DNA of 64,000 bases, taken from positions 1 to 64,000 of the forward strand of contig NZ_JAMBOE010000016.1 in the NCBI RefSeq assembly GCF_023715465.1, read 5' to 3'. The position numbers were made by a program, and so were the translations under genes. The notes beneath the pieces were generated by a model, which made no database searches, was not told the DNA's origin, and was given only the letters and a program-made list of their open reading frames with translations. The DNA comes from Paenibacillus macerans. Its GTDB lineage: Bacteria > Bacillota > Bacilli > Paenibacillales > Paenibacillaceae. This document shows positions 16,593-23,976 of this stretch, in pieces. Within the stretch, counting starts at the first letter, position 1. Each line of letters starts with the position of its first letter.

Positions 16593-17429
16593 ATGTTATT
16601 TAAAAAAATTAAGGCAAGCAATCTGATTTTGACTGTACTCTTCGGCGTACTGTCCCTTTTGTTCCTGCTGCCGCTGTTCTGGATGTTATCCGCCGCCGCA
16701 AAGACGGAACGGGATGTCTGGACGTTTCCGATTCAATGGATTCCGAAAGACTGGAATCTGGTCGAAAATTTTAAAACGGTATGGATGGGCGATGTTTCCT
16801 TCGGCCTGTTCTATATGAACTCGATTAAGATTGCGGTGATTTCCACGCTAGCTACGGTGATCATCGCTTCGATGTCCGGTTACGCCTTATCCAAACTGGA
16901 ATTCAAGGGCCGGGGAATCGTGTTCAGCCTGATGTTGGCGTTCATGATGATCCCGGAGCAGGCCACGCTTGTCCCGCGCTATATCATGATCAAGGAGATG
17001 GGGCTTTACGACTCCCACGCCGCTTTGATTCTGATGGGCATATTCTCCAGCTATTTCGCCTTCCTGCTGCGCCAGTTCATGGTAGGCATCCATAATGATA
17101 TGCTGGAAGCGGCCGAATTGGATGGCGCCGGGTTCTTCCGCATCTTTTGGAGCCTGATGCTTCCGCTGAGCAAGCCGATTCTGGCGACGGTGGGGATTAT
17201 CAAGTTCATCTGGACCTGGAACGATTACCAGGGGCCGCTGATCATGCTGAACTCGACGAAACTGTATACGATTCCGCTCGGCATGCAGTTCTTCCAGGAG
17301 GAGTTCGGCACGCGCATCGCGGTCATGATGATGGCCTCCGTGGCGGCGATCATCCCGCTGCTTGTGCTGTTTCTGGCGCTGCAAAAGCAGGTTATTGAAG
17401 GGATCGCCATCGGCGGGGTCAAGGGTTAA
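16593..17429 (+). CDS. Carbohydrate ABC transporter permease (MalG type)
   Basis: Second membrane subunit of the same importer. Transmembrane helices begin at LILTVLFGVLSLLFLLPLFW. The EAA loop reads DMLEAAELDGAGFFRIFWSL around residue 180. The C-terminus KQVIEGIAIGGVKG is the family ending. ATG 16593 is chosen: AAAGGAG stands 9 bp upstream, whereas an in-frame GTG at 16575 lies before that site. It starts 24 bp after the first permease and is certainly co-transcribed with it. Confidence 0.92.
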   Translation: MLFKKIKASNLILTVLFGVLSLLFLLPLFWMLSAAAKTERDVWTFPIQWIPKDWNLVENFKTVWMGDVSFGLFYMNSIKIAVISTLATVIIASMSGYALSKLEFKGRGIVFSLMLAFMMIPEQATLVPRYIMIKEMGLYDSHAALILMGIFSSYFAFLLRQFMVGIHNDMLEAAELDGAGFFRIFWSLMLPLSKPILATVGIIKFIWTWNDYQGPLIMLNSTKLYTIPLGMQFFQEEFGTRIAVMMMASVAAIIPLLVLFLALQKQVIEGIAIGGVKG

Positions 17430-17467
17430 TCGCGGTTTTGGCCGGTGCTTAGCGGGGGCCGGCCAAG

Positions 17468-17533
17468 GTCAAAAATTTCTACGCACATACCGCAATTCTG
17501 TACACGGTATGGATGAAGTCGAGATAGTATAAT
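17468..17533 (+). promoter_or_regulatory. Regulated promoter P3 of the 13-24 kb locus
   Basis: Box 1 GTCAAAAATTTCTAC (17468), a weaker box 2 ending TACAC (17491-17505, +23) and -10 TATAAT (17528, +60). Geometry is identical to P1, P2 and P4. Its better -10 and poorer box 2 suggest higher basal activity, as might suit a binding-protein gene. Confidence 0.7.
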
Positions 17534-17568
17534 GAGCCTGCAGCAACCATTACAAGGGGGAATTGATT

Positions 17569-18900
17569 TTGAAGAAAACATCAATATTGCTGATCTGTCT
17601 GTTCATGATTCTCTCCGTTACCGCATGCGGAAGCAAGAGCGGCAACAATACATCTGCGGAGAACGGGGCAGCGGCCGGGCAAGAGGCGGGCAAGGAGAAA
17701 ATCAAATTCTACACCTTCAAGGCGAGCAAGCCGGATGAACCGATCTACCAAGCCGTGCAAGCATACAATGAGTCGCAGGACAAGGTAGAGGTGGAATATG
17801 TCTCCCTTGTGCAGAACAGCGACAGTACGGACTTCATGAAGAAGCTGGACATTCTCATCGGGAGCGGCGAGGTGGTCGATGTGTTCATGACCGGCAACGA
17901 AGAGGAATTGCTGGAACGCGCGTCGCGCGGAGTTGTGGAACCGCTTAACTCGTTTTTCGAGCAGGATGGCGTGAAGCCTGAAGACGAATACAACAAGGTA
18001 ATCAAGCTGGATGACAGTGTTTATGGACTCTTGGCCAGTTCGACCCAATGGTTGACCGTATTCAACCGCGAGCACCTGGAGAAGGCGGGCCTGAAGCTCC
18101 CGGAGATGGGCTGGACCTGGGATGACTTCCGCGATTATGCCAAGAAGATGACGATGGACGGACACTATGGAACCTACTTTCACCCTTGGGGCGAATACGC
18201 CAACATCATTGCTTATACCGAACGTCCGAACCCGCAACTGGGTGCTGACCTTAATCCGATCTTCGATGATCCTTCCTTCAAATATTTCTTTGAATTGCGT
18301 CGCGCGATGGAAAAGGAAGACAAGAGCGTGGAACCGTATGCGGACGTACTGGCTTCCAATTACCATGTGCTGCAGCAGTTTTTTGCTGGAAACGCCAGCA
18401 TGCTGGCAGTGCCAAGCTACGTGGTACGAGCCGGCCTGAAACTGGAGAAATTCCCGCATGACTTCCAGATGGTGTACGCTCCGGTCCCGCGTGCTGTCGA
18501 TTCGAAAGAAATCGGCATGACCAATATCTCCGGCGGCGGCTTGGCGATCGGCGCGAAATCGAAGCATAAGCAAGCAGCGTACGACTTTATAAAATGGATT
18601 GCGAATGAGTCCTACAAATATACGCATGAAATCCCTGCCTACAAAGGTGTCGACGGCGCTGCGCTGATTAATGAATTTTTTAAAGAGAACGAGAATCTGA
18701 TCGACACTGAATCCTTATCAAAAACGCTGTTCGACCCGCGGAACAAAGTGCCGGAAACCTTCAGCGTACCTTACGGATCTGAACTGAAAACGATCGTCGA
18801 AAACAGCTTTTCCAGCTATATGCTTGATAACCGAAGCTTCGATGAAGTGAAGGCGGAAATGACGGACGAAGTAAAGAAAGTCGTCGAGGCTAACAAATAG
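17569..18900 (+). CDS. Extracellular solute-binding lipoprotein
   Basis: Captures the substrate and delivers it to the two permeases encoded just upstream. The signal peptide MKKTSILLICLFMILSVTAC ends in a lipobox (SVTAC), so Cys20 is lipidated and the protein is tethered outside the membrane. The rest is a periplasmic-binding fold of the MalE/UgpB cluster (e.g. GWTWDDFRDYAKKM, ISGGGLAIGAKSKHKQAAYDF). TTG 17569 is preferred (AGGGGG 8 bp upstream); another TTG at 17563 is too close to the site. It has its own promoter P3, allowing excess over the permeases. Confidence 0.93.
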   Translation: MKKTSILLICLFMILSVTACGSKSGNNTSAENGAAAGQEAGKEKIKFYTFKASKPDEPIYQAVQAYNESQDKVEVEYVSLVQNSDSTDFMKKLDILIGSGEVVDVFMTGNEEELLERASRGVVEPLNSFFEQDGVKPEDEYNKVIKLDDSVYGLLASSTQWLTVFNREHLEKAGLKLPEMGWTWDDFRDYAKKMTMDGHYGTYFHPWGEYANIIAYTERPNPQLGADLNPIFDDPSFKYFFELRRAMEKEDKSVEPYADVLASNYHVLQQFFAGNASMLAVPSYVVRAGLKLEKFPHDFQMVYAPVPRAVDSKEIGMTNISGGGLAIGAKSKHKQAAYDFIKWIANESYKYTHEIPAYKGVDGAALINEFFKENENLIDTESLSKTLFDPRNKVPETFSVPYGSELKTIVENSFSSYMLDNRSFDEVKAEMTDEVKKVVEANK

Positions 18901-18990
18901 TAGATATTGTCAGGGTAATCGCGGCGGTGAGGGATTATAATGGGGTAATCATGGCTATCATGGCTACCTCTTGGACAAGGATGGTCTCAA

Positions 18991-20739
18991 ATGGAATGGT
19001 TAAGAAGATTTTCTTTCCATCGCAAACTGCAGTTCTCGTTCCTGATCCTTATACTTTTTCCTTTTATCGCCGTAACCTTCTGGTCGTATTCTTCCGTGAA
19101 GCAAAACGTAAGCGATAAACTGGCGCGTTCCAATGAGGAAACGCTCACGGTCATTGCGAACCAGATCGGGAAGACGATTGACAGCATCTCTTTCGCTGCG
19201 GTTTATTTCTCTCAAACGTACGATCCGGATATTCTGGAAAGCTTTCGGCATCTGAAGGATGCCGAAAGCTTTGCCGATTTTGAAACCTATGTCCATTATT
19301 CCCGGCTGAATTCCATGGCTGATATTTTGTCAATGCAGTCAACGGATGCCAACTTGAAGATGATAATCGTCAACAAGCATAACCGAATTATTATGGGGGA
19401 CAGTTCCACTGCTGTGTTCTCGGAGCTTTCGGAGCGGTTTGTACGGGAAAGCGGCAAACTTGACGAGAAGGAGACGACTTCACTGCAGTGGTTTCCTTCC
19501 GGTGAGGAAGGCGAGGCTCCTGACTATTATTATGCTGCCCGCCTTATCATCGACCCGCGCAACCATGAGAAGCTGGCAACGCTGTTTATCGGGATCCCGA
19601 AATCGTATTTTCACAGCTTGCTGGATACCGGGAACCGCGACATCATCTTCACCCTCGCCGATCGTTCGGGCGAGATTATCGCCGTTAAAGGAGGGAGCGA
19701 AGCCAAAGCTTCCGGGGACATGCTGGTTAGCAAAGTCTCCATTCCGAAGACCGGCTGGGTGCTTTCCGGCGAAATGCCCCGAAGTCTTATCGACAGCCAA
19801 ATTAATCAGGAATTTTTGGTAACGCTTTCGGTGGTGGGTCTGTTTTTTCTGGCGTTTTTGATCCTGTCCATGCTCTGGGCGGGGCACATCAACAAGCCGA
19901 TCAGCCTGCTGCGTTCCAGCGTCAAGCAGTATGTCGGCGGGAAGCGGGATGTCCGAATCCCGGTGAAGGGTAAAGACGAGGTCGCTGTTCTCTCCGCTGC
20001 GTTCAACCAGATGCTGGACGATATCAACGGGCTGCTGCAGCAGGTGGAGGGCGAGCAGGAGGAGAGGCGGCTGCTGGAGCTTCAGGCGTTGGCCGCTCAA
20101 ATCCGGCCGCATTTTCTCCTGAATACGCTGAATTCGATTAAGGTCAGCCTGCTGCTGGCTGGGGATGAGCCGCATGGCAACATGATCAATGCGCTAATGA
20201 AACTGCTTCGCGCATATGTCCATGTTGACGAGCCGCTAAAGCTGGCCGAGGAGTGCAAGGTGCTGGGAAACTATGTTCAAGTGATGCAAATCCGCAACCG
20301 TATGAATATTGAGTTTAATTATGAGCTGGGGGAGGGAACGGAGTCGATCGAGCTGCCTAGGCTCCTGCTGCAGCCGATTATTGAGAATGCGATCTATCAC
20401 GGCTTTTCCTCCCGTCCAGAGCATCCGGTCATTAAATTACGTACATCGCTTCAGGGCAAAATGCTTGAGATCACCATCAGCGACAATGGCCGGGGTCTCA
20501 GCCAAGATATGACTGACCGTCTGAACCGGCGGCTGCTCGGAATGGAGGACGAAACTGCCCGGCAGCAGGACAAAAGCGTAGGCCTGGTTAACACGGCGCG
20601 CAGGCTGCAGGTACTGTATGGCTACCAGGCGCGTCTGACGGCTGCGGCGTGCGAGGGAGGCGGCATGAGTTTCACCCTATACATTCCGATAGCAAGCGGC
20701 AAGGAGGCGGTTATTCTTGATCAAGGTAATGTTGATTGA
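18991..20739 (+). CDS. Sensor histidine kinase (YesM family)
   Basis: Membrane sensor that phosphorylates the response regulator encoded next. Transmembrane helix 1 is at about residues 13-33, followed by a large extracellular region (about 35-270) and helix 2 at about 275-297. A HAMP linker follows, then the phosphoacceptor domain with His in QIRPHFLLNTLNS (about residue 374). The ATPase domain has the N box IENAIYHGF (about 463) and the G box DNGRG (about 498). The LytS/YesM class pairs with AraC-type regulators and usually senses sugars or binding-protein complexes. The regulator gene overlaps its end by 23 bp. Confidence 0.92.
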   Translation: MEWLRRFSFHRKLQFSFLILILFPFIAVTFWSYSSVKQNVSDKLARSNEETLTVIANQIGKTIDSISFAAVYFSQTYDPDILESFRHLKDAESFADFETYVHYSRLNSMADILSMQSTDANLKMIIVNKHNRIIMGDSSTAVFSELSERFVRESGKLDEKETTSLQWFPSGEEGEAPDYYYAARLIIDPRNHEKLATLFIGIPKSYFHSLLDTGNRDIIFTLADRSGEIIAVKGGSEAKASGDMLVSKVSIPKTGWVLSGEMPRSLIDSQINQEFLVTLSVVGLFFLAFLILSMLWAGHINKPISLLRSSVKQYVGGKRDVRIPVKGKDEVAVLSAAFNQMLDDINGLLQQVEGEQEERRLLELQALAAQIRPHFLLNTLNSIKVSLLLAGDEPHGNMINALMKLLRAYVHVDEPLKLAEECKVLGNYVQVMQIRNRMNIEFNYELGEGTESIELPRLLLQPIIENAIYHGFSSRPEHPVIKLRTSLQGKMLEITISDNGRGLSQDMTDRLNRRLLGMEDETARQQDKSVGLVNTARRLQVLYGYQARLTAAACEGGGMSFTLYIPIASGKEAVILDQGNVD

Positions 20740-22321
20740 TGATGATGTTCCGATGCTGGAGTATGTGGCGCATTTGCTGGGGGCGCTGGATCTGGAGCTG
20801 CAGCTTGTTGCTGCTGCTTCCAGTAGCGGCCAGGCGCTGGAGGGCTTCCATGAGACGCTGCCGGATCTCGTGATCATCGATATCGGACTGCCGGGTATGG
20901 ATGGGCTTGAGCTGGCCGAGGCGTTTCGGATCACCAAACCGGAGGTCCGGCTCATCTTCCTGACCTGTTATGAGGATTTCCAATATTCCAAGCGGGCGTT
21001 CCAACTCGAAGCCGATGATTATCTGATCAAGGATGAACTATCGCCCGAGCAGCTTAAGGCCAGTCTGGGCAAGGCGATAAGCCGCTTCCGCAGCCGTGAG
21101 GAACTGCTGGAGCGCTATTCGTTCCGGCAGGCGGTCGAACGGAACAAAGAGGTGCTGCGGCAGAGCTTCCTGAAGCAACTGTTGTCCCCGGGCAGTGACT
21201 CGGTCCATACGCTCTTAATGGGAGAACGACTGGGGATCTCCTGGAAGCTGCCCTATTTCCGGCAAGGCTTCATCCATATCGACGCTGCTTCCCTGACCGA
21301 GCGTTACAGCTACGGGGATGCGCGGCTGATTTATTTTGCCGTGAACAATATTGCCGTGGAATTATCCGCGGGGCAGGCGGCGATTACGCCGATCCTGACC
21401 GAAGATATGGGGATCTATCTCATTTGGAATGTGGCCGAACCGGAGGCTTCGTATCAGCCCTTGATTGATTTCCTGGAATCGGTCCGAGAAAAAGCGGAGC
21501 AATATTTGAAGATTAAGGTACGGGGGTTCTATTCGGTGCAGACCGTGTTGCTGCAGCAGTTCGATACCGTGTATAACACGCTGAGCGAATGCCGGGACGA
21601 CAGCTTCTACGAGGAGAATAAAGCAGTTACCGCTGTGGGGTTCCGGGCTGCTTTTCTGCAAACGGCGGAACGGAGATGGGATAAGGAACGGGCCATGCTG
21701 TCGCTGGCGCACGAGGAGGGCAGTGCCGCGTGGATCGATATGGCGGTCAATCCGTGGATTCAGCATGTCGCCTCCGAGCGGCTTGAGCCCCGGCTGGTGA
21801 AGGAAATCTGTGGCGACTTTGTCCGTCAGATGGTGTTTGAATCGGGCGGAGTTGCCGAGAGCAGCTTTTTTAGCTTGCTTGGGCAAGCTGTGCATATTGA
21901 TGAAGCGGTTCGTTTGACCAAACGGGAACTGCGGAATTTGTGGCGGCAGCATACGCTTGCTCCGGCTCCCGCCGAGGGGAAGGATGTCCGCCTGCTGGCT
22001 GTCGACCAATTTCTCGACGAGCATGCCGACCGGATGATCACCTCCGTGGAAATGGCGGAGCATCTGCATTTAAATCCCAGCTATTTCTCCAGATACTTCA
22101 AGAAGCTGGCGGGGGTTAATTTCACCGATTATGTCAACCAGTACAAAATCAATATGGCGATTACGATGCTGAGCCGGCAGAACGAAACGGTAGAGAATGT
22201 GGCGTACACCCTCGGCTTCTCCGACCGGGCGTATTTTTCCAAAGTATTCAAAAAATACAGCGGCAAGAGCCCCAGCGAATACAAAAACCAGATGTCCGCC
22301 TGCAGCGAAACGGAGAAATGA
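20717..22321 (+). CDS. Response regulator with AraC-type DNA-binding domain (YesN family)
   Basis: Transcription activator paired with the overlapping kinase gene. Receiver domain about 1-120: acidic pocket DDD at 8-10, phosphoacceptor Asp55 in LVIIDIGLPGMDG, Lys in YLIKDE near 109. A middle linker region of about 300 residues follows. Two AraC helix-turn-helix motifs lie near the C-terminus (about 430-530: MAEHLHLNPSYFSRYFKKLA and VAYTLGFSDRAYFSKVFKKY). TTG 20717 follows AAGGAGG at 9 bp. It is the natural candidate for binding the paired boxes at promoters P1-P4. Confidence 0.92.
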   Translation: MIKVMLIDDDVPMLEYVAHLLGALDLELQLVAAASSSGQALEGFHETLPDLVIIDIGLPGMDGLELAEAFRITKPEVRLIFLTCYEDFQYSKRAFQLEADDYLIKDELSPEQLKASLGKAISRFRSREELLERYSFRQAVERNKEVLRQSFLKQLLSPGSDSVHTLLMGERLGISWKLPYFRQGFIHIDAASLTERYSYGDARLIYFAVNNIAVELSAGQAAITPILTEDMGIYLIWNVAEPEASYQPLIDFLESVREKAEQYLKIKVRGFYSVQTVLLQQFDTVYNTLSECRDDSFYEENKAVTAVGFRAAFLQTAERRWDKERAMLSLAHEEGSAAWIDMAVNPWIQHVASERLEPRLVKEICGDFVRQMVFESGGVAESSFFSLLGQAVHIDEAVRLTKRELRNLWRQHTLAPAPAEGKDVRLLAVDQFLDEHADRMITSVEMAEHLHLNPSYFSRYFKKLAGVNFTDYVNQYKINMAITMLSRQNETVENVAYTLGFSDRAYFSKVFKKYSGKSPSEYKNQMSACSETEK

Positions 22322-22322
22322 A

Positions 22323-22388
22323 GTCGAAACTTTACACGTTAACAGGCAATGAGGATACACGTTCCCGGCTTTACTTTCTCTGTATTAT
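22323..22388 (+). promoter_or_regulatory. Regulated promoter P4 of the 13-24 kb locus
   Basis: Box 1 GTCGAAACTTTACAC (22323), box 2 region ending TACAC (22346-22360, +23) and -10 TATTAT (22383, +60). The spacing matches P1-P3 exactly. It starts 2 bp after the regulator stop codon and drives the second FAD oxidoreductase. Confidence 0.7.
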
Positions 22389-22421
22389 GAATAAACAAAC
22401 AGCTAATAAAGGAGGAGAACC

Positions 22422-23783
22422 ATGAGCGAAATGAAGATAAATCTGCCCGCGGAGGCGCTGACCATATCGCAGGATGTAGATGTGCTGGTCGCCGGCGGCG
22501 GTCCCGCTGGTATTGCTGCAGCTATTTCAGCCGCCAGAGCGGGGGCTAAGACCCTGCTGATTGAGCAGCGGGGATTTCTTGGCGGCATGGGGACGGTTGC
22601 CCTTGTCCCGGCGTTTTGTCCTTACAGTGACGGAGAGAAGGCGATCATCCGCGGCATCGGTCTGGAATTGCTTGACCGGATGAAGGCAGGCTGCGAGCCC
22701 GGTTTTCGCGAGCGCTTCGGCGCAGCGCTTGACTGGGTGCCTATCGATCCTGAGGTGCTGAAGCGAGTGTATGATGAAGCTGTAATTGAAAGCGGCGCCA
22801 AGCTGCTGCTGCATACTTTTGTCAGCCAAATTGTCATGGATGCGGCCGGCAGTAAAATAAACGGGGTTGTTGTGGTCAACAAATCCGGCAGAAGCTTCAT
22901 CCGGGCAAAGACGTTCATCGACACGACCGGCGATGCCGATCTGGCGGCGATGGCGGGAGCTCCGTTCCATAAAGGCGGCGAAGCGGGTGAGCTTCAGGCA
23001 GCCACAATGTGTTATCTGCTGACCAATGTAGACCGGGAGCGGTTCCTTCAGTATCTGGAGGAGAGCGGCGATACGGAGCAAATTCATCAGGCGGTTCAGA
23101 AGGCGCAGGTGGAAGGCAAGCTGCCGGCAGGCCGCGATTCGGTATCCGGTCTGGCCTGGATCGCCGACTATCTGGTAGGCGTGAATTTCGGCCATGTCTT
23201 CGGCATTGACGGCTCGAAGGCAGAGGACCTGACTGTCGGCGCTCTGGAAGGCCGCAAGCTGGTCAAGCAGCAGCTCGACTTCTTCCGCGCCTATGTTCCG
23301 GGCTTCGAGCAGGCGCATCTGATCTCGACCGGGGAGCAGATCGGCATCCGCGAGACCCGGCGGATTGTCGGCGATTATGTGCTGACCCAAGAGGATTTCA
23401 TGAACATGGCTACCTTCGCCGATGACATTGCGCGCAACGCCTATTTCATCGACATTCATATGGCTCACAGCTCCGGCGCCATGCATATCCATCATCTGCC
23501 GCCCGGCCGGTCGCACGGCGTGCCTTACCGCTGCATGCTGCCGGTTGGGCTCGACAACCTGTGGGTAGCCGGACGTGCGGCCTCTGCGGACCGGGTCGTT
23601 CAAGGCTCGCTTCGCGTGATGCCAAACTGTTTTGCAATGGGGCAGGCATCGGGGTTGGCCGCAGCGATGGCCGCCGAAGCGGATGGCAACAGCCGCAGCG
23701 TGGATGTAGGTGAACTTCAGCGCGAACTGGTGCGGCAAGGCGCCTGGCTGGGCGAAGAGCTAGCGTTGTTGCACGCGCACTGA
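22422..23783 (+). CDS. FAD-dependent oxidoreductase
   Basis: Second flavoprotein of the FAD_oxidored kind in this locus; the substrate is unknown. The N-terminal dinucleotide fold reads VLVAGGGPAGIAAAISAARAG and is followed by LLIEQRGFLGGMGTVALVPAF, with DTTGDADLAAMAGAPF near residue 167 and the closing flavin motif NLWVAGRAASADRVVQGSLR near 380. 453 residues, without the discoidin-like extension of the 13493 gene. GGAGGAG precedes the ATG. It is under P4, so it is probably induced together with the transporter and the first oxidoreductase. Confidence 0.83.
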   Translation: MSEMKINLPAEALTISQDVDVLVAGGGPAGIAAAISAARAGAKTLLIEQRGFLGGMGTVALVPAFCPYSDGEKAIIRGIGLELLDRMKAGCEPGFRERFGAALDWVPIDPEVLKRVYDEAVIESGAKLLLHTFVSQIVMDAAGSKINGVVVVNKSGRSFIRAKTFIDTTGDADLAAMAGAPFHKGGEAGELQAATMCYLLTNVDRERFLQYLEESGDTEQIHQAVQKAQVEGKLPAGRDSVSGLAWIADYLVGVNFGHVFGIDGSKAEDLTVGALEGRKLVKQQLDFFRAYVPGFEQAHLISTGEQIGIRETRRIVGDYVLTQEDFMNMATFADDIARNAYFIDIHMAHSSGAMHIHHLPPGRSHGVPYRCMLPVGLDNLWVAGRAASADRVVQGSLRVMPNCFAMGQASGLAAAMAAEADGNSRSVDVGELQRELVRQGAWLGEELALLHAH

Positions 23784-23924
23784 ATTTGAAGTCCGAAACA
23801 AATGCTTTCTTGCCTTACGCTGATTCGGATCAAATTCCTTCATGGGGAGTAGCTTTTCGGCGAACTGTATTTTTTAGAAACCAACTTTGATGTCACTGAA
23901 CAATAGTGACTTGCTTAACACAAC

Positions 23925-23970
23925 AAAAAGGGTTGGAACAGGGGATAACCCCTGCTCCAACCCCTTTTTT
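23925..23970. terminator. Bidirectional terminator between oxidoreductase and mannanase
   Basis: AAAAAGGGTTGGAACAGGGG-ATAA-CCCCTGCTCCAACCCCTTTTTT: a 20-bp arm with one mismatch, A-tract on one side and T-tract on the other. It serves both converging genes, at 22422 (+) and 23977 (-). Confidence 0.9.
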
Positions 23971-23976
23971 ACCTCC

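Noticed and set aside
18907..18941. Possible fifth regulon promoter before the first sensor kinase (TTGTCAGGG and TATAAT)
   Set aside because: The distance between the GTCAGGG word and the -10 is 27 bp, not 60, and no second box is present.
22527..23738. 403-codon minus-strand frame opposite the second FAD oxidoreductase
   Set aside because: Antisense shadow with no domain and no ribosome binding site.
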